Below are positions 32,756-40,694 of a DNA stretch of 64,000 nt, in pieces. Position numbers and translations under genes: made by a program. The notes below the pieces were generated by a model. That model saw nothing but the letters and a program-made list of their open reading frames with translations, was not told the origin of the DNA and did no database searches. The DNA is taken from assembly GCF_000716675.1 (NCBI RefSeq), contig NZ_JNXT01000034.1, positions 24,830-88,829 on the forward strand, in the 5' to 3' direction. This stretch comes from Streptomyces alboflavus. GTDB lineage: Bacteria > Actinomycetota > Actinomycetes > Streptomycetales > Streptomycetaceae. The first letter of the stretch is position 1; each line of letters opens with the position of its first letter.

Positions 32756-32977
32756 CTAGCTGGAAGCGGCCTTCTTGCCTCGCGTTGCCCCGCCGCGTCC
32801 CCGCAGCGTGACTCCGGACTCACTGAGCATCCGGTGGACGAACCCGTAGCTGCGGCCGGTCTCTTCGGCCAACGCCCGGATGCTCGCACCGCCGTCGTAC
32901 TTCTTCTTCAGGTCTGCCGCGAGCTTGTCGCGCGCGGCGCCGGTAACCCGGCTGCCCTTCTTCAGAGTCTCGGCCAC
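32756..32977 (-). CDS. Small helix-turn-helix protein
   Basis: A 73-residue basic protein. A helix (GAARDKLAADLKKKYDGGA) leads into a helix-turn-helix of resolvase/Hin type (SIRALAEETGRSYGFVHRML), then a short Arg/Gly/Lys-rich tail (LRGRGGATRGKKAASS). It is a probable DNA-binding or nucleoid-associated protein conserved in Streptomyces; target unknown. GTG 32977 has GAGGAGG five bases upstream; an in-frame ATG at 33016, behind GGAAGGGG, would add 13 residues. Confidence 0.8.
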   Translation of the reverse strand: MAETLKKGSRVTGAARDKLAADLKKKYDGGASIRALAEETGRSYGFVHRMLSESGVTLRGRGGATRGKKAASS

Positions 32978-33099
32978 CCGTGCCTCCTCATGGGAAGTGC
33001 GCTCTGGACTTCTCATGATCACCCCTTCCGAGCGTCCTGGCCACCCATTCGGCAAGGTCCATGCGACTTGATTCGCCTGGAGTCAAGCGGCCGTCACGA

Positions 33100-33118
33100 G
33101 CGGAATTAACGATTCCGC
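33100..33118. promoter_or_regulatory. 19-bp palindrome upstream of the small HTH gene
   Basis: GCGGAAT-TAACG-ATTCCGC is a perfect 7+7 inverted repeat, locally AT-rich, about 120 bases upstream of the HTH start. It could be an operator, possibly of the HTH protein itself. Confidence 0.4.
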
Positions 33119-33317
33119 ACGTCGCGGGACGTACCGCCGAATGGGTTCTGCGAGGAAGCGGCAGGTCAGCGCCGTGCCGGGGAAAGACGGGCCTGCGGGT
33201 CCCGTGGGACGCAAAAATCCGTGTATGCCACACCTCGGTACGAGGACGTCTCACACAGATGAAGGATCACGGCTCGGCCGAATGATCCATACGCAGTGGA
33301 TCAGTCATTCGATCAAG

Positions 33318-33349
33318 CCCGGTGGACCCCGGACAGGGGTCCGACCGGG
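33318..33349 (-). terminator. Terminator of the ABC-F gene
   Basis: GGACCCC (33324-33330) pairs with GGGGTCC (33336-33342), and CCCGGT/ACCGGG extend the stem around a one-base bulge. It starts seven bases past the ABC-F stop on the minus strand. Confidence 0.75.
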
Positions 33350-33355
33350 GAATCG

Positions 33356-34954
33356 TCAGGCGAGGGCCACCAGGTCCGCGTAGTCCGCGCCCCACAGGTC
33401 CTCGACGCCGTCGGGGAGCAGAATGATCCGCTCCGGCTGCAGCGCCTCGACGGCGCCCTCGTCGTGCGTGACGAGGACGACGGCGCCCTTGTAGGTGCGC
33501 AGGGCGCCCAGGATCTCCTCGCGGCTCGCCGGGTCGAGGTTGTTCGTCGGCTCGTCGAGGAGCAGGACGTTGGCAGAGGAGACGACCAGGGTCGCGAGCG
33601 CGAGCCGGGTCTTCTCGCCGCCGGAGAGCACACCCGCGGGCTTGTCGACGTCGTCTCCGGAGAAGAGGAACGAGCCGAGCGTCTTGCGGACCTCGACGAG
33701 GTCCAGGTCGGGCGCGGCCGAGCGCATGTTCTCCAGGACCGTGCGCTCCGGGTCGAGGGTCTCGTGCTCCTGGGCGTAGTAGCCGAGCTTGAGGCCGTGG
33801 CCCTCGATGACCTGACCGGTGTCGGGCTTCTCGGCGCCGCCGAGGAGCCGCAGCAGGGTGGTCTTGCCCGCGCCGTTGAGGCCGAGGATGACGACGCGCG
33901 AGCCCTTGTCGATGGCCAGGTCGACGTCGGTGAAGATCTCCAGGGAGCCGTACGACTTCGAGAGCCCCTCGGCCATCAGCGGCGTCTTGCCGCACGGCGA
34001 GGGCTCGGGGAAGCGCAGCTTGGCGACCTTGTCGCTCTGGCGCACCTCGTCCAGGCCCGCGAGGAGCTTGTCGGCGCGGCGGGCCATGTTCTGGGCGGCG
34101 ACGGTCTTGGTGGCCTTGGCGCGCATCTTGTCGGCCTGCGAGTGCAGGGCCGCGGCCTTCTTCTCGGCGTTCTGGCGCTCGCGCTTGCGGCGCTTCTCGT
34201 CGGACTCGCGCTGCTGCTGGTAGAGCTTCCAGCCCATGTTGTAGACGTCGATCGCGGAGCGGTTGGCGTCCAGGTAGAAGACCTTGTTGACGACCGTCTC
34301 GACCAGGTCGACGTCGTGGGAGATCACGATGAAGCCGCCGCGGTACGTCTTCAGGTAGTCGCGCAGCCAGACGATCGAGTCGGCGTCGAGGTGGTTGGTC
34401 GGCTCGTCCAGGAGGAGCGTGTCGGCGTCCGAGAAGAGGATGCGGGCCAGCTCGATGCGGCGGCGCTGACCGCCGGAGAGCGTGTGCAGGGGCTGGCCGA
34501 GCACGCGGTCCGGGAGGTTCAGGGCGGCGGCGATGGTGGCGGCCTCGGCCTCGGCGGCGTACCCGCCCTTGGTGAGGAACTCCGTCTCCTGGCGCTCGTA
34601 CTGCTTGAGTGCCTTCTCGCGCGTGGAGCCCTGGCCGCTCGCGATCCGGTGTTCGTTCTCGCGCATCTTGCGGATGAGGACGTCGAGGCCGCGCGCCGAA
34701 AGGACGCGGTCGCGGGCGAGGACGTCGAGGTCGCCCGTGCGCGGGTCCTGCGGGAGGTAGCCGACCTCTCCGGAGCGGCTGATCGTGCCGCCCGCGGGGG
34801 TGCCCTCACCGGCCAGGCACTTGGTGAGCGTCGTCTTGCCCGCGCCGTTGCGGCCGACGAGGCCGATGCGGTCGCCCTTGGCGATGCGGAACGAGGCGTT
34901 CTCGATGAGGATGCGGGCGCCGGCACGCAGCTCGATACCGGAGGCGGTGATCAC
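33356..34954 (-). CDS. ABC-F family ATPase (ribosome-associated)
   Basis: A 532-residue protein of two ABC domains without membrane segments. Walker A motifs are GLVGRNGAGKTTL (about residue 32) and VILGLNGAGKTTL (about residue 345); signatures are LSGGQRRRIELAR and LSGGEKTRLALAT; Walker B motifs are LLLDEPTNHLD and LLLDEPTNNLD. The inter-domain linker (about residues 230-315) is basic and coiled, as in ABC-F proteins that enter the ribosomal E site. GTG 34954 has AGGAG eight bases upstream. Whether it gives antibiotic resistance or is a housekeeping translation factor cannot be told from sequence; the leader ORF upstream suggests translation-responsive control. Confidence 0.93.
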   Translation of the reverse strand: MITASGIELRAGARILIENASFRIAKGDRIGLVGRNGAGKTTLTKCLAGEGTPAGGTISRSGEVGYLPQDPRTGDLDVLARDRVLSARGLDVLIRKMRENEHRIASGQGSTREKALKQYERQETEFLTKGGYAAEAEAATIAAALNLPDRVLGQPLHTLSGGQRRRIELARILFSDADTLLLDEPTNHLDADSIVWLRDYLKTYRGGFIVISHDVDLVETVVNKVFYLDANRSAIDVYNMGWKLYQQQRESDEKRRKRERQNAEKKAAALHSQADKMRAKATKTVAAQNMARRADKLLAGLDEVRQSDKVAKLRFPEPSPCGKTPLMAEGLSKSYGSLEIFTDVDLAIDKGSRVVILGLNGAGKTTLLRLLGGAEKPDTGQVIEGHGLKLGYYAQEHETLDPERTVLENMRSAAPDLDLVEVRKTLGSFLFSGDDVDKPAGVLSGGEKTRLALATLVVSSANVLLLDEPTNNLDPASREEILGALRTYKGAVVLVTHDEGAVEALQPERIILLPDGVEDLWGADYADLVALA

Positions 34955-35045
34955 GGTCAGACTCCTGGACAGGGGATATGGACGGCGGGAGGGAGGCAAG
35001 GACGATGCACGATGCGTTGTCGCGCGGAGCGCGCCGCTCAGCCGT

Positions 35046-35069
35046 CTAATGCAGCAGGAGGATGGCCAT
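35046..35069 (-). CDS. Seven-codon leader ORF (MAILLLH) of the ABC-F gene
   Basis: ATG at 35069 is followed by six codons and TAG (35046-35048), encoding MAILLLH. It ends 91 bases upstream of the ABC-F start. A -10-like TAGAAT lies exactly six bases before the ATG, so transcription would begin at or very near its A and the ORF would be translated leaderless. Between it and ABC-F a GCGCG/CGCGC hairpin (about 35020-35032) and GCATCGT/GCATCGT direct repeats could form alternative structures. Its reality is inferred from position only. Confidence 0.55.
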   Translation of the reverse strand: MAILLLH

Positions 35070-35075
35070 GGGCCA

Positions 35076-35081
35076 ATTCTA
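35076..35081 (-). promoter_or_regulatory. -10 element of the ABC-F transcript
   Basis: TAGAAT on the minus strand is a good match to TANNNT and stands out in a GC-rich region. I see no good -35 at 17-18 bases. The predicted transcription start coincides with the ATG of the leader ORF. Confidence 0.5.
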
Positions 35082-35293
35082 ACGGGGTGCCGCAACCGCT
35101 TTTTCCGGCGCGGCCCTCGGCAGCGCTCCCGGGGCGCCGCCGGGCCGTGGGGTAGCCCGTTCGGACCTCCGTCCGGCGCCGGGTGGTGCGGGGCGTACCA
35201 GGATGAGGTGGCCGGGGTCCGGCGCGGGCGGCGGAGCGTCGTCCCGGAGGTGAGGCAGCGCGGCTCGTACGCGAGGCAGAGGGTGGTGCGCCC

Positions 35294-36181
35294 ATGCAGT
35301 TCGACGACGACGCGAATCTCGACTCCTCCGAGGTGCAGGATGTGCGCGGCAGCCGCGTCCCCGGCGGCAAGGCGACCATCGGCGGCGGTGTCGCCGGTCT
35401 GATCGCGCTGCTCCTCGGTCTCTTCTTCGGGGTGGGTCCCGACCAGCTCGGTCTGACGGACGGCGGCGAGGAGCCCGCCGCCTCGTCCTCGTCGCTCGCG
35501 GAGGTCAAGCGGAGCTGCCACACCGGAAAGGACGCGAACGCCCGCGAGGACTGCCGGATCCTGGCGGTGGTCAACAGCGTCCAGGACTACTGGCGCCAGG
35601 AGTTCCCGCGCCGCCAGGGCCAGTACGCGTCCGCGCAGACCGTCTTCTTCACCGGCCGCGTCGGCACGGCGTGCGGCGCGGCGTCGTCGGCGGTCGGGCC
35701 CTTCTACTGCCCCGGCGACCGCAGGGTCTACCTGGACCTGGGGTTCTTCGAGGAGCTGCGGACGAAGTTCGGCTCCACCGGCGGCCCGTTCGCGCAGGCG
35801 TACGTCGTGGCGCACGAGTACGGCCACCACGTGCAGAACCTGATGGGCACGCTGAGCCGGGCGCAGGACGGCCGGACCGGCGAGGGCAGCAACGCCGTAC
35901 GCGTCGAGCTGCAGGCCGACTGCTACGCGGGGGTGTGGGCGCACCACGCCACGCGGACGCCCGACGAGGAGGGCAGGCCCGTGATCAAGCAGCTCACGGA
36001 TGACGACATCCGCGACGGCCTGGACGCGGCGGCGGCGGTCGGCGACGACCGGATCCAGGAGCGCTTCCAGGGCCGGGTGACCCCCGAGTCCTGGACGCAC
36101 GGCTCGGCGAAGCAGCGGCAGGACTGGTTCTACCAGGGCTTCCGTACCGGTGACATGGCGCAGTGCAACACCTTCCGCTGA
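35294..36181 (+). CDS. Neutral zinc metallopeptidase, YpfJ-type
   Basis: A 295-residue membrane-anchored protein. A short cytoplasmic start (MQFDDDANLDSS, then VRGSRVPGG) is followed by one transmembrane helix (about residues 31-47) and an extracytoplasmic domain with the zinc motif HEYGHH at residues 174-179 and a distal Glu in LQADCYAGVWA. Cys pairs (CHTG, CRIL, CGAA, CPGD) could form disulfides outside the cell. The protein family (Zn_peptidase, formerly UPF0042-type names) has no well-defined substrate. GAGG lies upstream of the ATG. Confidence 0.87.
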   Translation: MQFDDDANLDSSEVQDVRGSRVPGGKATIGGGVAGLIALLLGLFFGVGPDQLGLTDGGEEPAASSSSLAEVKRSCHTGKDANAREDCRILAVVNSVQDYWRQEFPRRQGQYASAQTVFFTGRVGTACGAASSAVGPFYCPGDRRVYLDLGFFEELRTKFGSTGGPFAQAYVVAHEYGHHVQNLMGTLSRAQDGRTGEGSNAVRVELQADCYAGVWAHHATRTPDEEGRPVIKQLTDDDIRDGLDAAAAVGDDRIQERFQGRVTPESWTHGSAKQRQDWFYQGFRTGDMAQCNTFR

Positions 36182-36276
36182 GCCTCGCGGATCGGCCCGG
36201 CGGGCGCTCCCGGGCCGTTGTCAGACCCCGGTGCCAGACTGTGGAACAGGTCACGTCGAACGAAGGAGTGATCGCC

Positions 36277-36690
36277 ATGGCAGGCGCTGTCAGGGGACGT
36301 CCGAGCATCTTCCCGACGTTGTTGTACGCGGACGCCAAGGCCGCTATCAAGCAGCTCACGGAGGCCTTCGGCTTCACGGAGACGAGTGTGTACGAGAGCG
36401 AGGACGGCACGGTCCTGCACGCCGAACTCGCGTACGGCAACGGCGCGGTGATGCTGGGTTCCAAGGGCCGCGGCGGCCTCTTCGCCGAGACGATGAAGGA
36501 CGCGGGCCCGACCGCGACGTACATCGTGGTGGACGACGTCGACGCCCACCACGAGCGGGCCGTGGAGCACGGCGCGGACATCCTGATGCCCCCGACGGAC
36601 CAGGACTACGGCTCGCGGGACTACATGGCACGGGACGCGGAGGGCAACATCTGGAGCTTCGGTACGTACGCCCCGGAGATACCCGCCTGA
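36277..36690 (+). CDS. VOC (glyoxalase/bleomycin resistance) superfamily protein
   Basis: A 137-residue protein: FPTLLYADAKAAIKQLTEAFGF at the start, LHAELAYGNGAVMLGSKG, then VVDDVDAHHERAVEHGADIL, and a C-terminal RDYMARDAEGNIWSFGTY. This is one complete VOC module pair, of the PhnB-like type. The Glu/His metal positions are not fully conserved, so an antibiotic-binding or isomerase role is possible. ATG 36277 has GAAGGAG eight bases upstream. Confidence 0.85.
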   Translation: MAGAVRGRPSIFPTLLYADAKAAIKQLTEAFGFTETSVYESEDGTVLHAELAYGNGAVMLGSKGRGGLFAETMKDAGPTATYIVVDDVDAHHERAVEHGADILMPPTDQDYGSRDYMARDAEGNIWSFGTYAPEIPA

Positions 36691-36713
36691 CCCGCCCCGG
36701 GCCCCGGGGCGGG
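36691..36713. terminator. Bidirectional terminator between convergent genes
   Basis: CCCGCCCCG and its complement, with a 5-base loop, fill the gap between the VOC gene stop and the convergent unknown gene. Confidence 0.7.
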
Positions 36714-36721
36714 CGCGGCTC

Positions 36722-38353
36722 TCACATGCCGCCGGTGTGCACCTGGAACGCCGCCCGGCGCACGGCCTTCGCGAGCGCCGGGTCCGGGTGGGCCGCGGCG
36801 AGCGCGACGAGGACCTGCACGGTGCGCGGATGGCCGACGGTGCGCACCTCGTCGATGAGCGCGGGCACGGTGGGCTGCGGCGCCGACTCCAGGTGACGCA
36901 CGAGCAGTTCGGCCTCGCCGTGGTCGGCGACGGCCGCCGCGGTGTCGACCCACAGCCAGGTGGACTCCGCCCGGGTCAGGACGAGATGGACGTCCTCGGG
37001 GTCGGTGCCCTCGTGCTCGGCGAGCCACAGCAGGGCGTAGGGCCGCAGCGAGGTCTCGTCGACGACGGCGCGGACGTCCGGCTCGGCCGGGGCGCCGACG
37101 ACCCGCAGGGCCTCGAAGGCGAGGCCGCGCAGCAGGGCGTCCTCGCCCCGGGCGGCGTCGAGGAGTTCGGTGACGGCGGTGCCCACGTCCCGGGCGGCGA
37201 GCCAGGCGCGGTACTCGGCGCGGGCCGCGTTGGGCCGCAGCCGGGCGCACCCCCGGAGCATGTCCTCGGCGGACTGCTCGATGTGCCCCGCCGGGCTCTG
37301 CGCGGCCACGCAGATCTGCTCCAGCTTGACCCACACCGCCCAGCTGCCCAGCGGGGTGAGGGTGGCCTGGCTGTCGGCGCAGGTGAGGGCGCCGACGGCG
37401 GACAGGGCCTGCAACGCCCAGTCGAGCAGGGCGGGAAGCGGGGGCTGGGTCGCGCAGTCGTCGGGCTCCGTGGGGCCGGCCGGGGCGGTGGCGGCCTGGG
37501 GCGGGGCGGCGTCGGCGCGGGCGGGGACAGCGGTGACCGGGGCCGCGGAGGCCGGGGCGGCGGAGGCCGGGGGCGGCACCGCCTCCCGGTGCGGTGCGGG
37601 CCGGGACGGGGGCTCGGGCTCCGCCTGCGGGCCGTACGGGATCTCGCAGCGCTCGGTGCGCAGTTCCCGGACGCGCTGGTCCAGGAGGTCCAGGAGTTGC
37701 GGCACGGGCACGGGGCCCGCCGACAGCTGGAGGAAGGAGAGGAGCTGGGGGACGGCCTCGACGGCCTCCGCGACGGTGGCGGGCGGAAGTTCGGCGGGGG
37801 CGGGGTGGACGAGCGACCAGGCGTCGAACAGGGCGACCCAGCCGCGCAGGACCGCGGCGTCGTCCCGGTCCCAGGCGCGCAGCCGCCAGCCGGGGCGTGC
37901 GGTGCCGCCGTGCACCTCGACGAGTCCGGCCAGGCGGGCGGTGTCCCAGTCGGCACGGACCTGGTGGACCGTCATGTCGAGTGCGGCGGCCGCGCGTTCG
38001 GCGGTCGCGTCGGAGAGGGCGCCGCCGGTCGAGGCGTTGGGCCCGGTGTCAGCCCTGCCCTTGCCCGCCGCGCGCAGGGGGCCGGTGTCGGGGCGCAGGG
38101 CCTGGTCGGCCCAGCGGGCGACGCGTACGGCGCTCGCCAGGCCCGCGCGGGCCATGCGGGCCAGCTCGGCGGGCGCGGGGGTGCCCTCCGGCGGCGGGGG
38201 CGCGGGACGGCGCGAGCGGCGCTGGGTCACCGCGCCGGGGGCGCCGAGGGGGCCGCGCGCTCGGCCGCGCTCCGCCTCCGCTCGCCTTTCGGCCCTCGGG
38301 GACGGTGTGCGGACGAGGTGGAGCCGGGAGTCGCGCGGGATACGGGACGTCAC
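36722..38353 (-). CDS. Large unknown protein, HEAT-like C-terminal region
   Basis: About 543 residues, no family recognised with certainty. The N-terminal 60 residues are basic and Pro-rich; residues about 65-210 form an alpha-helical domain with a possible winged helix (AERAAAALDMTVHQVRADW, then LAGLVEVHGG); a Pro/Ala-rich linker (about 230-290) follows; the C-terminal 250 residues have repeated helical pairs typical of HEAT-type solenoids (ALLRGLAFEALRVV, then VLVALAAAHPDPALAKAVRR). The solenoid suggests a scaffold role. GTG 38353, behind AGGAAG, is chosen; the frame extends 12 codons further. Confidence 0.72.
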   Translation of the reverse strand: MTSRIPRDSRLHLVRTPSPRAERRAEAERGRARGPLGAPGAVTQRRSRRPAPPPPEGTPAPAELARMARAGLASAVRVARWADQALRPDTGPLRAAGKGRADTGPNASTGGALSDATAERAAAALDMTVHQVRADWDTARLAGLVEVHGGTARPGWRLRAWDRDDAAVLRGWVALFDAWSLVHPAPAELPPATVAEAVEAVPQLLSFLQLSAGPVPVPQLLDLLDQRVRELRTERCEIPYGPQAEPEPPSRPAPHREAVPPPASAAPASAAPVTAVPARADAAPPQAATAPAGPTEPDDCATQPPLPALLDWALQALSAVGALTCADSQATLTPLGSWAVWVKLEQICVAAQSPAGHIEQSAEDMLRGCARLRPNAARAEYRAWLAARDVGTAVTELLDAARGEDALLRGLAFEALRVVGAPAEPDVRAVVDETSLRPYALLWLAEHEGTDPEDVHLVLTRAESTWLWVDTAAAVADHGEAELLVRHLESAPQPTVPALIDEVRTVGHPRTVQVLVALAAAHPDPALAKAVRRAAFQVHTGGM

Positions 38354-38474
38354 GGGAGCAGTCTTCCTGTTGACGGTCCGAAAACCCAAACGGAATCCCG
38401 TCGGGGGCCTGGAAAGCGGACCCCAGAGCGGTCGCGGAGCGTCAGGCCCAGAGGTGGGAAGGGGGTCGCATCGG

Positions 38475-39611
38475 CTACATCAAGGGGGTGAGGAAGCGGC
38501 GCAGCGCCTCTTCGTACCGTGCGGAGTCGGCGTTCCACATGGCGCCGTGGGGCGCATCCGGAACGGCGTGCAGGGTGACGAGGTCAGGGCGTTTTCCGGC
38601 CAGTGCCCGGGAGAGCTCCCAGGGTGCGACGGTGTCGCCGGGGCCGTGCAGGACGAGGGTCGGAACCCGCAGGGCGGCGGGGTCGGCGGCGTCGGGGAGG
38701 CGGTCGCCGCGCAGACCGGTGCGGCCCTGGGCGGCGCGCACGGCCAGCGGGAGCAGCGCGCCGGGGGTGCGGCGGGCGGTGGCCAGGGCGCGCAGCGTGG
38801 TCTCCCAGTCGAGCACCGGCGAGTCCAGGACCAGGCCCTTGACGCGGTCGCGCAGGGCGGAGCGGGCGGCGGCGTGCAGGGCCATCGAGGCGCCGGTGGA
38901 CCAGCCGTACAGGACGACGTCGCGGGCTCCGTAGCGCACGGCGTAGCGGATGGCGGCGTCCAGGTCGCGCCATTCGGTCTCGCCGAGGTGGCCGAGACCG
39001 TCCGGTGGCCGGGGCGCGCCCAGGTCACCGCGGTAGGCGAGGTCGAGCACCGGCAGCTGCTGGCGGCGCAGGAAGTCCATGACGACCATCGGGTGCTCGC
39101 GGGTGGTGCCGAGGCCGTGCACGGTGATCACCCAGGTGTCGCGGGCGCCGGGCACGAACCAGGCGGGCAGCGGACCCAGTTCGCCGGGGACGTCGACGTC
39201 GGCGTGGTGGATGCCGAGCGCCCCGCGCGGGTCGCCGATGTGGACCTGTGGCGTGAGCCGGACCCGGGCGCCGGGCTCCAGGGTGCCGTGGGTGACGCGT
39301 TCGAGGCGGCGCACGACGGTGTCGGCCTCGTGCGGGGCGGCGTCGAGGACCGGGCCGACGACGGCGTGGCAGCCGTCGCCGCTCAGGCCGTACAGGCCGG
39401 GGCGCCGGGAGGCCAGGGATCGGGTGAGGGCGATCTGTCCTGCGGCCGTGGAGTGCACGGTCAGACGTGGTTCCGTCGGCAGGGGGCGGCCCGCGGGGGC
39501 CTTCAGGGCGGCGTCGCTGGCGTAGCGCCCGGCCGCGATGGCGAGGGCGGTGGCGCCTAGGACGGCGGTTGCGGTGGTGACGGCGGCGGTCGTCGCTTTG
39601 GCAGGGCGCAC
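38475..39611 (-). CDS. Alpha/beta hydrolase, membrane-anchored
   Basis: A 378-residue protein. An N-terminal hydrophobic segment (TTATAVLGATALAIAAGRY) anchors or exports it; the hydrolase domain covers about residues 130-378. The nucleophile elbow is GWSTGAS (Ser near residue 245), the acid lies after VLHGPGDTVAPW and the catalytic His is in APHGAMW near the C-terminus. It resembles cell-surface esterase/peptidase-type hydrolases. GTG 39611 gives the shortest start containing the anchor; the frame runs upstream through repeat DNA to 39833. Confidence 0.82.
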   Translation of the reverse strand: MRPAKATTAAVTTATAVLGATALAIAAGRYASDAALKAPAGRPLPTEPRLTVHSTAAGQIALTRSLASRRPGLYGLSGDGCHAVVGPVLDAAPHEADTVVRRLERVTHGTLEPGARVRLTPQVHIGDPRGALGIHHADVDVPGELGPLPAWFVPGARDTWVITVHGLGTTREHPMVVMDFLRRQQLPVLDLAYRGDLGAPRPPDGLGHLGETEWRDLDAAIRYAVRYGARDVVLYGWSTGASMALHAAARSALRDRVKGLVLDSPVLDWETTLRALATARRTPGALLPLAVRAAQGRTGLRGDRLPDAADPAALRVPTLVLHGPGDTVAPWELSRALAGKRPDLVTLHAVPDAPHGAMWNADSARYEEALRRFLTPLM

Positions 39612-39690
39612 CCCAACAGTGTCTGCGGGGTCGGGGAACGCGGCCAGTGGGCGGCGGCGCGGGAGTGCACTCCGCGCGGGGGCACCGACC

Positions 39691-39760
39691 GGTCCCGGCC
39701 GCCACCGGCACCTGGTCCCGGCCGCCACGCGCACCCCGGTCCCGGCCGCCACGCGCACCC
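39691..39760 (+). repeat. 24-bp direct repeat, three units
   Basis: GGTCCCGGCCGCCACGCGCA followed by CCCC occurs three times head to tail at 39691, 39714 and 39738, in the gap upstream of the hydrolase gene. First copy reads CACCGGCACCT. Confidence 0.8.
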
Positions 39761-39857
39761 GGCCGCTACCCCGCACCGCGCTCCCGGCCCGTACTCGCCC
39801 GGCCCGCCGAGCCGACCCCCGACCATGAGCCACCCCCGCCCCGCCTCGGGGCCGCGG

Positions 39858-40694
39858 TCAGCCTCCGTCCACCCTGTCCGCCCCGGCGGTCCCATTCGCC
39901 CTGCCGGACCCGTCCGCCCCAGCAGACCCGTTCGCCCCGCCGGGCCCGTCCATCCCAGCGGACCCGTCCACCCCGCCAGACCCGTCCGTCCCGCCGGACC
40001 CGTCCACCCCCGCCCCCCGCTGCCCGTACCCCTTCAGCTTCCGCCCCGCCTCGCTCACCCGTTCCGCGGACAGGATGCTCGGCGTGCGGCCGGGCACCGA
40101 GGTCGCGGTGAGCCAGAGGTGGCACATCCACTCCAATTGGGCGGTGCGGTCGAAGGCCTGGGAGAGGGAGTCCCCGTAGGCGACCGTGCCGTGGTTCTGG
40201 AGCAGGCAGGCCGTGCGGTCGCGCAGGGCGTGGAGCATGTGCTCGGCCAGCTCGTCGGTGCCGTACAGGGCGTACGGGGCGACGCGGACGGGGCCGCCGA
40301 GGGCGCCGGTCATGTAGTGGATGGGCGGGAGTTCCGGTACCAGGGTGGAGACGGCGGTGGCGTGCACGGCGTGGGTGTGGACGACGGCCCCGGCGTCGGT
40401 GGCGCGGTAGATCGCCAGGTGCATGGGCAGTTCGCTGGTGGGGCCGAGCGTGCCGAGGAGCCGCTCGCCGTCCAGGCCGACGCCGAGGATGTCCGCGGGC
40501 GTCAGCCGGTCGTAGGGGACGCCGCTCGGGGTGACGAGGACGGTGTCGCCGACGCGCACGGAGACGTTGCCGGAGGTGCCGACGACCAGGCCGTCCGTCA
40601 CGGTCCTGCGGGCGGTCGCGACCAGCTCGTCCCAGGCCCGCGCGAGCGCCTCGCGCCCCGCACCCGCAGTGGTGTCGTGCCGCTGCTCAGTCAT
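39858..40694 (-). CDS. Class II aldolase/adducin family protein with repetitive tail
   Basis: A 278-residue protein of the L-fuculose-phosphate aldolase/ribulose-5-phosphate epimerase fold. Landmarks: DGLVVGTSGNVSVRVGDTVL near residue 35, TSELPMHLAIY (Glu/His), VVHTHAVHATAVS (zinc His pair) and LLQNHGTVAYG. Its substrate is a sugar phosphate or related aldol. The C-terminal 50 residues are a six-residue repeat (GVDGSG type). ATG 40694 has a -10-like CAGGAT six bases upstream. It is a single gene. Confidence 0.86.
   Translation of the reverse strand: MTEQRHDTTAGAGREALARAWDELVATARRTVTDGLVVGTSGNVSVRVGDTVLVTPSGVPYDRLTPADILGVGLDGERLLGTLGPTSELPMHLAIYRATDAGAVVHTHAVHATAVSTLVPELPPIHYMTGALGGPVRVAPYALYGTDELAEHMLHALRDRTACLLQNHGTVAYGDSLSQAFDRTAQLEWMCHLWLTATSVPGRTPSILSAERVSEAGRKLKGYGQRGAGVDGSGGTDGSGGVDGSAGMDGPGGANGSAGADGSGRANGTAGADRVDGG
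39861..40010 (-). repeat. 18-bp in-gene repeat at the aldolase C-terminus
   Basis: Seven or eight units of 18 bases encode hexapeptides of the form G-x-D-G-S-G (GTDGSG, GVDGSA, GMDGPG, GADGSG, RANGTA). They run to the stop codon and lie outside the conserved enzyme fold. Confidence 0.8.

Larger units (their letters stand above)
32978..33355. other. Intergenic region between the ABC-F and HTH genes
   Basis: About 378 bases. It contains the HTH gene leader, the 19-bp palindrome at 33100-33118 and the ABC-F terminator at 33318-33349. No supported ORF; moderate GC compared with the neighbours. Confidence 0.55.

Noticed and set aside
39612..39857. N-terminal extension of the alpha/beta hydrolase through repeat DNA
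   Set aside because: The added sequence is repeat-coded (GRVRVAAGTGVR type) without homology, and a membrane anchor follows directly from GTG 39611.
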